Shown: positions 1 through 9,866 of the stretch, piece after piece
Numbering within the stretch: the stretch's first letter is position 1
How the letters are laid out: each line of letters opens with the position of its first letter
Translations under genes and position numbers: made by a program
The notes under the pieces: generated by a model
The model's input: only the letters and a program-made list of their open reading frames with translations
Databases searched by the model: none
What the model was told of the DNA's origin: nothing
DNA from: Pseudopyrenochaeta lycopersici
Taxonomy: Eukaryota > Ascomycota > Dothideomycetes > Pleosporales > Pseudopyrenochaetaceae
Direction: 5' to 3'
Assembly: GCA_003313425.1 (NCBI GenBank)
Contig: NHZP01000041.1
Coordinates: 434,001 to 498,000, forward strand
DNA length: 64,000 nucleotides

Positions 1-293
1 CGAAGAACTTAGTAATTGTTGATGCGGCCATTTTAGGATGTCTGCCGCCGCTGAGTGGGTTCATACCATTTTTAACATATTAGCAGTCGTAGCTCCCGCT
101 GGCCTGCCAGATTCATTATTGAATGCTATTAGGAAGTCATTGGACTAGATGAACTCCTTCTGAGAACGCGCTTCTGGGGCAAAGCGTACCTGAAGCAAGA
201 ACGCCGAAGATGTGACTCACTCTTCCTTATTAGGTTAAGTTGCTTCCTAATTAGGCATGGTCCATTGGCGCTCCAGGAGCCTCCAGACCTCTC

Positions 294-386
294 GATCCAG
301 TCCAGTCCAAATTTCTCAAACTCCGGATCCAGTCCAGCCAAATCCAGTCCATCCAAATCCAGTCCAGTGCTAGTCCAGTCCAATTA
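294..386. repeat. Cluster of short CCAGTCCA repeats
   Basis: The octamer CCAGTCCA and close variants (often ATCCAGTCCA) recur many times within about 90 bases. Short clustered direct repeats of this kind are common near the ends of hAT elements, so this could be the subterminal region of an element lying off the left edge, but no matching opposite end or target duplication is visible. The long minus-strand open frame across it only reflects the repeats. Confidence 0.45.
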
Positions 387-1104
387 GATCACTGCAATCA
401 CTTGCTTTGTCAGGGTTCGGCTGCGACCTGGTTCAGCAGCGATGCTCGAGTAACGAATAGCAATAGTATTAGCTTAGCTAGGGACAAGACTAGATACAAG
501 ACGTAGCACGAAGAAGGAGAAAAGGGTTTCACGTCCGTGATCCCTTCAGGACCACGGTTCTGCGTTGATCCGCTCCGGATCGTCGTGTCCGTGCTAGCGT
601 GTCGCGTGGTCCCGTGACAGCTTCAACAGTCTGGTTCAGAAAAAAAAAGATCAGTTTCTCTTTTTTACGGATGTATCACTTCTTGTAGATCCAAGCAAAT
701 GTGCACTAGTATAATTTTCATTATTAGTAAGGCTCCATTCCTGCTTCGTTTCTTCCAAGGTAGATCGCGTACCGAGCAATATCAGAAACCCAAACCCCAA
801 TCAAATCGCCGTGTGGATTTCCATCCTCTCCAGCCGCGGAAGCCCCTGGGCTCCCGTATATCGTTGCTACCATTGCATTTGGAGATGCATACCTTCAATT
901 CCAAATGGTAGTCTCAGAGCAAAGGCGATTAAAGCGGCATGGTTTCAGTGGATCTTAGCCCTACATACGATTTCAAAGGTGTTCAGTAATCAGGTCCCCA
1001 ATCTAACCCCCCTCCTGTATACGGAACAACAATTGCACCGCACACGCGTTTACGCCATAGTAGTCCCATGACATCCTACCAATAGTCTTTCATCTATATA
1101 CGAC
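387..1104. other. Unassigned region left of hAT1
   Basis: No convincing gene is visible. An imperfect inverted repeat (GGACCACG near 549-556 and CGTGGTCC near 606-613) could fold into a stem. Around 800-950 one frame has protein-like composition but soon meets stops and matches nothing I recognise. Before hAT1 inserted at 1105 this DNA was contiguous with the SDR promoter at 3952, so its right end may contain upstream regulatory sequence of that gene. Confidence 0.4.
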
Positions 1105-3943
1105 CAGTGTGTTAAATGGATGGATCGGCCAGCCGATCCAAATCCATTAGGTGGCTTGGATGGCTTTTGGATAATCGCTGGATCTAAGCCAAATTGGTCT
1201 TTGAGGCTGAAGCCACCGAACTATATTTGATCTCTGAAGAGCGTGATTGCGACTAGTTACATTGCTGGATCGCTCGCCATCATGTCAATAATGCTGGCAC
1301 GATCCCAGGAGTAGAGACATTGCGCGGCTTGGATTATATCTTGCTCAAGATGATTACGACGTTTCGTTACCATGAGTCCCATATGGCTGAAGACTCGTTC
1401 AGGTTCATCGCTCATTGCTGGGATAGATAGCATGTCAAACGCCATCTGCGCAAGATGAGGATATTCCTTTAAGCCGATCGTACGCCACCATTGAATTGGG
1501 CAGTCGTTAACATCAATAATTGCTTGATCGCAGAACCGCTCGAACTCATCCTGAGGAGTAGCTTTGCGGGCATCCGAGTGAACCTTGTCAAGATGTTGCC
1601 GACGATGAGCAACGACTTTGTTCGGCTCACGTTGCTTCTGCGGTGAGATAGCTTCCGATACAACTTGCTTCCTATATTGAAGCCCATACAACGACTTGAC
1701 GGACTTCTTGCCTGATAAAACCCAAGACTTCTTGCGAGCCCATCTCTGCTCAATGAAGCGCCAAGTGTAACTCGGATGAAGTACTGTTGCCGCAAGATAT
1801 GCGGGAGAGTCGTCAAGTTTGGCGTAATATTCTTCTGCCTTGTCGAGCGCAAGTTTGATCTGGGTCCTAAAATGCCATTGACCTTCGGTAGCCGCTGCCG
1901 GCGCGTCCTTGTAATTGTTGTACACTTCGGTAAGGTGCTCGACGATACACTCGAGGTCTGGCATGACATTAAAGAGTCCACAAGTCTTCCCATCGCCCGG
2001 GCGGCCTTGAAGGTCCATGGTAGCCTCCCAGCATGGCTCGAGGAGCTTCGCATACTGAGCAAGAATAGCCCAGTCTTCCTCGGACAGTGTATCCTGTATG
2101 ATTGCATTGCGAGCCGCATCGGGATCGTTGTCATGTTTCTTGGTCTTCTTCTTTAAAGCAGCCTCGCGCTCACTTTGGATGAAGTCGTCGAACGGCGCGC
2201 GCAGAGGAAGCAGCGTCTTAATCTCGTCGTAGACACTGTTCCAGCGAGTATCATTACTCCTATGAAGTTCGCGAATCTTTATTGTATGCCACTCGTCTTT
2301 GTCGACTATCTGCTCAAAATATTCTCGTTGTTTATTATGCCAGCGATTCCTTCGCGATGGACTTGAATAAGTCCAGACAATCAAGTTATGAGCTTTGCCG
2401 ACCGGTCCCGTCCTCCTCCAGCGCTTCAATTCATCCCGCATGTTTCCTGGAATCGCATCTTCGAATTCGAAAAGTTTCTTGTCAAATCCGAATAAAAGGT
2501 GGCGCGCAATCAGGTTGATAATATGGCCAGCACAACGAAGACGTCGCTCCTTGGGTTTGAAGCCGAATCTTGCTCCGATTGCTTCCATCGCCGTGTCATT
2601 GTTTAAGGCATTATCTAACACAAAGAATCCTAGCTTGCTTGCAATGTTAAAGTCCTCGATGACCGTGATAACTTGGTCTGCGATGTCGACACCGTAATGG
2701 GACTCACTCTGCTCCGGCGACGATAGAAGAATCGACTGCGTCTTGAAGTTGGCATCCAGAAAGTGAGCCGTGACTCCGTTCAGCGAGAGACAATTACCAG
2801 AGGTCCATAAGTCGAAGGCGATGTGGATCTTGCTGATAGCATTGTGCAAGGCGTTTTTCACAGTAGCCTTGTGAATTTGGTACCCCTGCATAATCCAGTT
2901 ACGCACAGTTCGACCGCAAGGCAAGGCAACACCCGCGCGCGGTGAGAGATAGGTAATAAAGTCGCGAAAGACCTCACTATCCACCTGTCGGAAGGAGACA
3001 TTGTCGTACACAATCCAACGTGCGAGTAGCTTCCGAAAATGCACCTCGTCGAAGGCGATTGCTAACTCATTCAGGGTAGCCTGCTCCGCCGATCTATATG
3101 CATCAAGACTTACTAGTGGTAGTAAGCCTTTGCCTGCATATTGCTCGACCGACTTTGTCTTCTTGTTCCACCCAAGCCTGTGGACTTGGTGAAGATGATC
3201 AGATGCATTACTGCTTCCTTTGTCGACCATGTAATGGTAATTGTGCTGGGCTCGAAACACCGGATCTACCTTGTGACATTTCATGCAAAGCCACCAGCGT
3301 GATCCGGTCTCCGTCTCTTCAGTTGGCACGCCAAATTGCCATATCCACGAACGCAGGCCGCCCGTCAATCGCTGAAGCGGTATAGTGTGGCCAGGCAGTC
3401 TATCCCACTCGACTTCACGATAGTCGAACTTTGATTGCTCGAACTGATTCGGCTCGCCAAGTTGTACTTTCTTACTCAGATCTGTGTCGAAAGTTGGAAC
3501 GGTAGTAAGAGTTGACACCTCCGATAACGTCGAAGCTACATCTGAGACAATTACGGAGGCGCCGCCGATATCTGATGGTGACGACGGTTCCGGCGATGAT
3601 GTTAATGATGGATATTTGGCGCGATATCCGGCACGTGCTGCCTTCATATCTGGATACTAACGGGATTCTTGAGGCTCAAAGTTTATCTTACTGAAGTCAA
3701 AAGAACGTTGAAAGTTGGGTTTAAAAGAAGACATCATGAAGCTTTGGATATAGGTGGGAGAAACAGTGCGTTCGAAGCTTCATCGTTATCAGGGGCTGGC
3801 TAACTAAGGAAATAGGAGGCGATGGCTGAAGCCACACTACCGCATATGGATGGATCGCCAAATCCATTATGCATCTGGATTCAGCCATCCAAAGCCATAT
3901 TTGGATGGATCATCCAAATCGGCGCCATCCGTTTAATACACTG
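1105..3943 (-). mobile_element. hAT DNA transposon 1 (complete, 2,839 bp)
   Basis: The ends are inverted repeats starting CAGTGT: CAGTGTGTTAAATGGATGG on the left and CAGTGTATTAAACGGATGG on the right, 19 bp with two mismatches, both transitions. A perfect 8-bp target duplication TATACGAC flanks the element (1097-1104 and 3944-3951), as expected for hAT. Copies of ATCCAAATCC/TGGATGGAT near both ends are probable subterminal transposase sites. Inside is one long transposase frame on the minus strand with no disabling mutation seen, so the element may be autonomous. It sits about 150 bp upstream of the SDR start codon. Confidence 0.93.
1257..3647 (-). CDS. hAT transposase (BED finger plus hAT dimerisation domain)
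   Basis: A 796-residue cut-and-paste transposase, normal length for fungal hAT proteins. Residues about 117-155 hold a BED-type zinc finger (C-x2-C, later a histidine pair ending in HQVH). The RNase-H-like core shows FDLWTSGN, then VLDNALNNDT with an acidic catalytic candidate, and CAGHIINL, all typical hAT blocks. The C-terminal hAT dimerisation region is clear: IQWW, then MAFDMLSIPAMSDEPERVFS. The frame is uninterrupted and no intron is needed. It lies wholly between the terminal repeats, and its start codon is about 296 bases from the right end. It reads away from the neighbouring SDR gene. Confidence 0.93.
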   Translation of the reverse strand: MKAARAGYRAKYPSLTSSPEPSSPSDIGGASVIVSDVASTLSEVSTLTTVPTFDTDLSKKVQLGEPNQFEQSKFDYREVEWDRLPGHTIPLQRLTGGLRSWIWQFGVPTEETETGSRWWLCMKCHKVDPVFRAQHNYHYMVDKGSSNASDHLHQVHRLGWNKKTKSVEQYAGKGLLPLVSLDAYRSAEQATLNELAIAFDEVHFRKLLARWIVYDNVSFRQVDSEVFRDFITYLSPRAGVALPCGRTVRNWIMQGYQIHKATVKNALHNAISKIHIAFDLWTSGNCLSLNGVTAHFLDANFKTQSILLSSPEQSESHYGVDIADQVITVIEDFNIASKLGFFVLDNALNNDTAMEAIGARFGFKPKERRLRCAGHIINLIARHLLFGFDKKLFEFEDAIPGNMRDELKRWRRTGPVGKAHNLIVWTYSSPSRRNRWHNKQREYFEQIVDKDEWHTIKIRELHRSNDTRWNSVYDEIKTLLPLRAPFDDFIQSEREAALKKKTKKHDNDPDAARNAIIQDTLSEEDWAILAQYAKLLEPCWEATMDLQGRPGDGKTCGLFNVMPDLECIVEHLTEVYNNYKDAPAAATEGQWHFRTQIKLALDKAEEYYAKLDDSPAYLAATVLHPSYTWRFIEQRWARKKSWVLSGKKSVKSLYGLQYRKQVVSEAISPQKQREPNKVVAHRRQHLDKVHSDARKATPQDEFERFCDQAIIDVNDCPIQWWRTIGLKEYPHLAQMAFDMLSIPAMSDEPERVFSHMGLMVTKRRNHLEQDIIQAAQCLYSWDRASIIDMMASDPAM

Positions 3944-4010
3944 TATACGACGCTTAGCTGACAAATACTATTATACTACTCATACTTATTTGGCCCTAAG
4001 AGAACCCAGC

Positions 4011-4017
4011 ATAAAAG
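4011..4017 (+). promoter_or_regulatory. TATA-like box of the SDR gene
   Basis: ATAAAAG lies 79 bases before the SDR start codon, a normal distance for a fungal TATA-like element. The whole interval from the hAT1 target duplication to the ATG is only about 145 bases, so any more distal upstream elements now lie on the far side of hAT1. Confidence 0.4.
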
Positions 4018-4095
4018 CCAAAGACCCCTCTTGAAGCCATACTTACATTTCCACTCCAATTCAAAGATCCTAAATCTATCAAATCCGCCAAAATC

Positions 4096-5027
4096 ATGAC
4101 TTCGCCCACTATCGTCTTCATCACAGGCGTCGGAAGAGGAATCGGAAGGCAACTTATCGAGAACTACCTCGCCCGCCCAAACACAACCGTTATTGGTAGT
4201 GTCCGCGACAAGGCCTCTGCTACTGGTCAATCACTCTGTGAGATACCAACTGCAATAGGAAGCAAGCTCATCGTTGTCAGCCTCGAGGTCTCCGAGCCAA
4301 CAGCTGCCCTGACTGCCGTGAAGGAGATTCAAGCTGCTGGTATCGACCACCTCGATATCGTCATTGCTAATGCCGGTATTACTGGCCCACCAGGATTCGC
4401 CCCTATTGACGTTGTGACCGCCGAAGCTCTCACCGAATGTTTCAGGGTCAACACCTTGGGACCGATTTTCTTGTTCCAGGCCACGAAGTCACTGCTTGAG
4501 AAGTCGAAGAATCCCAAGTGGGTTGTTGTTTCGACGTATATTTCTTCGATTGGACTGCTAGGGACTAGTGGTATGCATGTGGCACCCGCGTATGGCATTT
4601 CCAAGGCTGGTTTAAACTGGGCAACTGTGTGAGTTCTAACATCTAAAATAAAGTACACTTTTACTTGTGAGTGAGTAGCTAATATAAAAGAATTTAGTTC
4701 TGTACACGCTACCCACAAGTGGTTGACCGCTATCTCCTTGCATCCTGGGTAAGCTTTGATAATTTGTTTTATATCTAGAAACGTATTAACAACATTAGAT
4801 TAGTGCAAACTGATATGGGTAACGCAGCCGCCAAATCATTTGGCATGGCAGAAGCACCAACTACTAAGCAAGCGAGCGCCGATGCAATGATCGCATTAGT
4901 AAGTCCCACGTCCTAGAGCAATAGAGCCGAAACGACTAACAGGGGAAAGATCGACAGCTCAACGCGTGAAAACACGTCCGGCAAGTTTTTTCACGTTACT
5001 GATAACAACAAGGAGATTCCATGGTAA
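4096..5027 (+). CDS. Short-chain dehydrogenase/reductase (SDR), four exons
   Basis: A classical NAD(P)-dependent SDR of 253 residues. The exons are 4096-4628, 4698-4748, 4799-4898 and 4950-5027. The introns (69, 50, 50 and 51 bp range) are bounded by GT...AG, and the exon lengths sum to 762, an exact multiple of three. The N-terminal cofactor loop reads TGVGRGIG, the structural NAG motif follows as ANAGITG, the catalytic serine lies in VVVSTYISS, and the active-site YxxxK is YGISK. Exon 2 supplies LTAISLHPG and exon 3 VQTDMGN, both usual after the active site. The closest general resemblance is to norsolorinic-acid-ketoreductase-like fungal SDRs, but the substrate cannot be inferred. The gene looks intact; hAT1 sits immediately upstream. 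Confidence 0.9.
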
Positions 5028-5870
5028 AGGGACGGGTTGCCTAATTTAGGCTTAATGTCTCGCCGGAGGCCTTCTAGAGACCTCATCCGATTAAAGTTTC
5101 AAATCAATATGATTGATGTACAAATACGTACTAGTAAATAAAACCCGTATTCCGTGCACCAGTCACAGGCTTCAGGATCAGTATTATTGAATTGACTTGA
5201 CGTAAAGGTACATTGAAAGCTTACTCAGGTATTCGGTGTGGGAATGCCCCCCCATTCCAAAACCATTTGCGAAATCTCCACAACCACATTTGCATACAAC
5301 GTTGGGAAAAAGGTATAGAAATTTCGGAATGTATACTTTTCATACTTAGCTTCTATATCCTGCAAACAGAATGCTTTTATCTTGATTCGTTAGTGCGGTG
5401 TGGTCTCCCGAAGTTGGGTTGGTTTTGGCACTGGGAAGGAAGTTCTCGCTTAATATGCCCTTTTGAATTTCCCGGACGCGCTAAACCCTTTCTTAATTTC
5501 TCGGACACGTCTAAGCCCTTTTCAGGCATCATCAACTGTCGCACTTGGATGTGCTTATGATGATGCATCAGGAAGAATTCATGATGAGCAGAAAAGTTGT
5601 ATTGTGTGTGTATTGTGTCTTGGTCTTGTGAACCTGACCCCGCACGTCTTAGATTATATGGCAAGATTACTAATGCAGTTTCTTCCTCAGGCTCCCTGAG
5701 ATGACACCTTGGCCTGCGACATCAACAGATCTAAGGCTGGGTGGCGCTGTCTGTTCGCTTCAATCCCCTTTTAATGTTAGCCTTTCATCAAGAGTATATA
5801 GGTGCAGGCAGTGCAATTCATACTCAGCCTGTGCCGCGTTTGAGCTAATGTAATGTCTTAGCTGCCTGCG
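5028..5870 (+). other. Intergenic region with a block shared by the large-gene copies
   Basis: No gene was recognised. At 5446-5530 there is a block (core CCCTTTTGAATTTC followed by CTAAACCCTT and CTAAGCCCTTTT) that is also found, in the same order, at 47787-47875 upstream of copy C of the same family. It is therefore a conserved promoter or an element end, not random spacer. In copy A it lies about 425 bases before the first ATG, in copy C about 210. Confidence 0.5.
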
Positions 5871-8800
5871 ATGTTAGTCAATAGGCACCAAAGACCAAAG
5901 AAACGAGGTCGTCCACCCGTATACTTAACAAATGAAGAGAGGAGGCAGGCGGATGCCAAAAGAAAGAGAATTGAGAGGAGACATGTCGCAGCAGGGAAAC
6001 GAGAGGCCAAATTCGACCAATTTTACCTTGGACACCCTTTACAATCCGTATCACTGTCTAACTCGACCATACATTCGCAGCATCAAATCTCGAATACGAT
6101 AAATACCCTCGAGAATGCCGCACTAGCAGCTCAACCCTACACCGCCCAGTCGGGAACCACCAGCAATACGGCCATCCCAATCGATGAAGATGATCTGGGA
6201 CAGTTACCCCCACTTCCTAGTCCTTTGCGCGGACCTTGTCCGAGCCCGGTACCATCCGACCTCAGCTACTCTCCGGACTTGCCCATACCTGCCGACCAGA
6301 TGCCTACAGACGGTGTTGGCTCGGGAGCAATTGCGGACGAAGACACGATAGTGGTTGATATGGAAGTAGGTAGTGATATGAGCGAAGATGGCAACCCAAA
6401 TATACCTGATGCGGCGCTCGGCGCTGGTACGGATGAAGTGGGTAAGTTCGCGACTCGCTTGGCAAATCAGTTGATACAACATCAGGGATGCTGCGGACAA
6501 TGCCACAAGCACGCTCAGGATGAGCATGCAGAAAAGCACGAACGTCATATTGAGCTACAGGAATATCTCGAAGACTTGAAAAAAATCGCAGATTACCCCG
6601 ATGTAATAGGGATGGAATCAATGGCGTCACGCGAATCCAACCTTGCCGGACAGACAAGTGAGGAAATCAAGCGCCGAATTTACTGTGGGTTTGATGAAGC
6701 AAATGCTACTTCAAAGTCGGTACATATCTGTTTGGGCGCAGCGGACCGGCGGACAGGGACTGCTGAAGTCGCTTTTGACATTGATAGCATTGTTGGATTT
6801 CCTACTAGTCTGGCTATTGCTAAACAGGGCATTCGTTGGAACCCAACCCAAATGCCAATCTCAGACCTTCAATCGGGCCTGCACCTAAACACCCGCCCAG
6901 TACATTACCTGGACAATCATGGGCATAGTCACACAGTACGGAAGCCAATCCATCAACTACCACACTACACATTTGGAAGGCTGGTAGGGTTCGAGGATAT
7001 ATCCTTGTATCTGCTCTTTCCATACCTATATCGAGAAGAACAGCAATCAAGCCATCTTCTAGATCATGATTTTCGCATTTGGATGGATCATATATTGCTA
7101 CCTGCAATATATAAACATCATGGAAGTTCCACAGTACAGCACTATCCATCCAGCTGCAACCACAGCCGTTACAACGCTACTGCCCGAGGAGTAGAATCTC
7201 GGTCCCAGCGAACCGATACGGTGGCGAGAGAACAGCTTCTGTTTCATTTTCTTCCGCCAGATTCACTTCATGCGATATGGGAAGAGGTCCTCCAAGCTGT
7301 CCAACGACCAGGCCTACAGCAGTTCCAGGATGTGACCATTCTCATCCAGGCGAAGAACTTGAAAACACTTACCAAAGACTCCACGTGGCAGGGGATGGCG
7401 TCGCGATTCCAGGACTACTGGACACGTGCTATTGTGGATTCTTACACTACTCCAGAATTCTACTATGACATGGGTAAAGAAGTCTGTCCTGCGCAAAAAT
7501 CCCGCGTCGTATGCAGTCGGCTTGAGAACATAGCAGGAGATGACGATGCTGAGTTAGCCGTGCAAAGTCCGGCCGAAATACTCTTGTGGAAGCGTTGCTG
7601 TTTGGAGGCTTGCCGTGATTGGATCCAAAACATATATAGCCGGCATGTAGACAATCACCAATGCACCTTCTATCCTTTTGGCATGCTCTACGACAGCGGG
7701 AGCCTGACAATCGAAACCGGCCGGAGTTCGAAAGGTCGTGCGGCTGGGCTCCTCTACAGCCAGTTTTACCCTAGTATCAAGGAAGTATTCGCGGCGGGAA
7801 ATGTCTATCCATTTACGAATGCAGCGATTGAGGGATTGGCTTTGGATCCAAGACTACGCAAGACGTGGCAGCATGTTGGGGGTGGCCTCAGCCATGATCC
7901 ATCGGCATTGGTCCGGGCTTATCTTTACACCAAACTCCGTTGCCATCACGCTATTCAGGGCTCGATCCATAAATCCTTTGGGATACGAGAGGAGCACCGT
8001 GTTTCAAAGGAGCTGTTTCTTAACATCGACGCCGAATTTCGAAAGAGGGGGCTCCATATCCAACAATTCCGTCTCGTGCAGGAAGGAGACCAATCGTATT
8101 ATACGCTCACCACTGCTGCCGCGTTGGACTGGCTCCGATGGAATATTAACAAATTTTGTGTCGGGTTCGAGATGGTATACAGCTTAAATGATCATCATTT
8201 CGTCACATGGGAGCATACTCGGATTATGCTGATGTTCTGGCGATGCCTACAGTTTTCGTACTCCGGTGGGCTGATTCAGCGAGCTGGAGGTTGTTGGCAA
8301 GACGTCCGGTATCAAGCCGACTCAAATGAACCCGATGGGCTCCGGCGATTTGAAGGACTGGGGTTTCGCGATACTATGCAGCAGTATGGCTATGCTTGGT
8401 TTATGGACAAAGTGGACTGGGAAACGATGACTTTCCGCCAACCATTCGCCCAGCATATGATGTTCAACAATCCATCTTTGCAGGCAGCATATCATGCGCG
8501 GTACGGTCAGGTTCGAGACGTGCGCATCGACTTTATTCGACTTGATAAGGTGCGCCAATGGATGGAGGAATTTAGTACCATGCCTCCATGCCAGGATATC
8601 CTAGAAGAGTACCTTTGCCAACTGTGCCTCTGTGCCTTCCGGAAGGATGTTTTCACACACATCAAATCCCTCCTTCGCAACGAGCATATTGAGGCGGCCT
8701 TGGCTGGCCAGATTCCTCTCTGTTGGAAGAGTATTGATAGAGTATTAAAGAGAAGGCATCGACCTCCGCGGTTAGCTACGGGAAACCGATTAGCAGTGAG

Positions 8801-9866
8801 GAATATCGAGGTACTCTTCTCTTGGCTCTGGGAGTGGAAAGATGGGCGGGTTGATCGAAAAGGCTGGAATGAGAAACCATACCGGATGCTCTACCAACAG
8901 AGCTATAACATTATCGCGTTGCTAAAGGGAAAGCGCCAAGTGCGTGCGTGGAAAAAGAGCTTGAAGCTTTCTTTCGTCAGGAGCCACTGGCTGCTCCCAT
9001 ACCCCAAGAATCGAAGTTTCATGCGTAAGGCGAATGGCAGTGGTGAAGTGGTATGGTGGTCTAGCTTCCATGACGGCCTACATGAATATTACATGCGACT
9101 GGCGGGACAAAGAGATCCATCACAACATTTCCCCTCGTCTCATATCCCGCATTATCCGGCCGATAGGTGGGGCCTAAGCGGTGGACATTTGCAGTATATG
9201 CCGTACGAGGTTCAACCGGAGCAGTGTCTGTTAAGTCTTTCGGAATCGGATTTTTATCGACAGCTCCTTGAATTGGCCGAGACGGGCGATAAGACGAATC
9301 GGGTCATTACAGCAGCATCAGAGACATCTCCAGCGGTCTACGATATGACAGATAGCCTGGGTCGCCAGTTTTGGGACAAGTCTGCGAGACATTATGACAA
9401 CGTCGGCCATTGTAGCCTGAGATTGAGCCATGAGTTGGACAAGCATGAACTCCTAGGAAATTCTAGACGACGCTTACGCAAGCGGTGCCAGGCCAACTTG
9501 TTCGTCAATCCAAACGCCGACTCCGACTCCGACTCTGAGGCAGAGAAATCAGAGGAATCAGAGGTTACATCTGACGAGGAGAGTATCGAGCAGCAGAGAA
9601 AGCGGCAGGCGGGTGTAGTCAACCAGACTTTGCGAAGAATGCACATTCTGATTGCTAGGGACCGGGGAAAATATTGTATGCCCAACCTACATGAAGAATT
9701 GCTAATATTGCATGAACCAAGATTGGCAAAGGCAGGCTTTCCAGCTGGAACTTTAAGTCTAGACAACACTCACGGTAATACTGAAGTTGGTGATGACAAT
9801 GATGATTGTGTCGTTGGCAGACATGGTAATACTAGTCCATGTAATCCTGATATCCTGATATACTAG
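5871..9866 (+). CDS. Very large unrecognised protein, copy A, module 1 (split by hAT2)
   Basis: An open frame of 1,331 codons whose last 16 codons lie inside hAT2. Genuine sequence ends at 9817 and resumes in frame at 12680. The N-terminus is strongly basic with an AT-hook-like KKRGRPP (about residues 9-16) and a lysine/arginine-rich helix after it. A serine/acidic stretch follows, then a Cys/His cluster (CCGQCHKH, about 207). Blocks shared with copies C and D include DMGKEVCP (about 531), YSQFYPSIKE (about 628), WEHTRIMLMF (about 780) and RMLYQQ (about 1005). The end is acidic (SDSDSEAE, DDNDD). The basic N-terminus suggests nuclear DNA binding. I do not recognise the family: no helicase, reverse transcriptase, tyrosine recombinase or standard DDE signature is visible. 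With hAT2 removed and introns spliced it continues through 16457. Confidence 0.8.
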   Translation: MLVNRHQRPKKRGRPPVYLTNEERRQADAKRKRIERRHVAAGKREAKFDQFYLGHPLQSVSLSNSTIHSQHQISNTINTLENAALAAQPYTAQSGTTSNTAIPIDEDDLGQLPPLPSPLRGPCPSPVPSDLSYSPDLPIPADQMPTDGVGSGAIADEDTIVVDMEVGSDMSEDGNPNIPDAALGAGTDEVGKFATRLANQLIQHQGCCGQCHKHAQDEHAEKHERHIELQEYLEDLKKIADYPDVIGMESMASRESNLAGQTSEEIKRRIYCGFDEANATSKSVHICLGAADRRTGTAEVAFDIDSIVGFPTSLAIAKQGIRWNPTQMPISDLQSGLHLNTRPVHYLDNHGHSHTVRKPIHQLPHYTFGRLVGFEDISLYLLFPYLYREEQQSSHLLDHDFRIWMDHILLPAIYKHHGSSTVQHYPSSCNHSRYNATARGVESRSQRTDTVAREQLLFHFLPPDSLHAIWEEVLQAVQRPGLQQFQDVTILIQAKNLKTLTKDSTWQGMASRFQDYWTRAIVDSYTTPEFYYDMGKEVCPAQKSRVVCSRLENIAGDDDAELAVQSPAEILLWKRCCLEACRDWIQNIYSRHVDNHQCTFYPFGMLYDSGSLTIETGRSSKGRAAGLLYSQFYPSIKEVFAAGNVYPFTNAAIEGLALDPRLRKTWQHVGGGLSHDPSALVRAYLYTKLRCHHAIQGSIHKSFGIREEHRVSKELFLNIDAEFRKRGLHIQQFRLVQEGDQSYYTLTTAAALDWLRWNINKFCVGFEMVYSLNDHHFVTWEHTRIMLMFWRCLQFSYSGGLIQRAGGCWQDVRYQADSNEPDGLRRFEGLGFRDTMQQYGYAWFMDKVDWETMTFRQPFAQHMMFNNPSLQAAYHARYGQVRDVRIDFIRLDKVRQWMEEFSTMPPCQDILEEYLCQLCLCAFRKDVFTHIKSLLRNEHIEAALAGQIPLCWKSIDRVLKRRHRPPRLATGNRLAVRNIEVLFSWLWEWKDGRVDRKGWNEKPYRMLYQQSYNIIALLKGKRQVRAWKKSLKLSFVRSHWLLPYPKNRSFMRKANGSGEVVWWSSFHDGLHEYYMRLAGQRDPSQHFPSSHIPHYPADRWGLSGGHLQYMPYEVQPEQCLLSLSESDFYRQLLELAETGDKTNRVITAASETSPAVYDMTDSLGRQFWDKSARHYDNVGHCSLRLSHELDKHELLGNSRRRLRKRCQANLFVNPNADSDSDSEAEKSEESEVTSDEESIEQQRKRQAGVVNQTLRRMHILIARDRGKYCMPNLHEELLILHEPRLAKAGFPAGTLSLDNTHGNTEVGDDNDDCVVGRHGNTSPCNPDILIY
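9810..9817. repeat. Target-site duplication of hAT2 copy 1 (left)
   Basis: GTCGTTGG precedes the left CAGACATGG end and is repeated exactly at 12672-12679 after the right end. It shows that the insertion was a clean hAT event into copy A. Confidence 0.95.

Noticed and set aside
129..383. 84-codon minus-strand frame rich in GLDL
   Set aside because: It is simply the translation of the CCAGTCCA repeat cluster.
811..1071. 86-codon plus-strand frame
   Set aside because: No family features, no splice support, and an alternative frame with more protein-like text is interrupted by stops.
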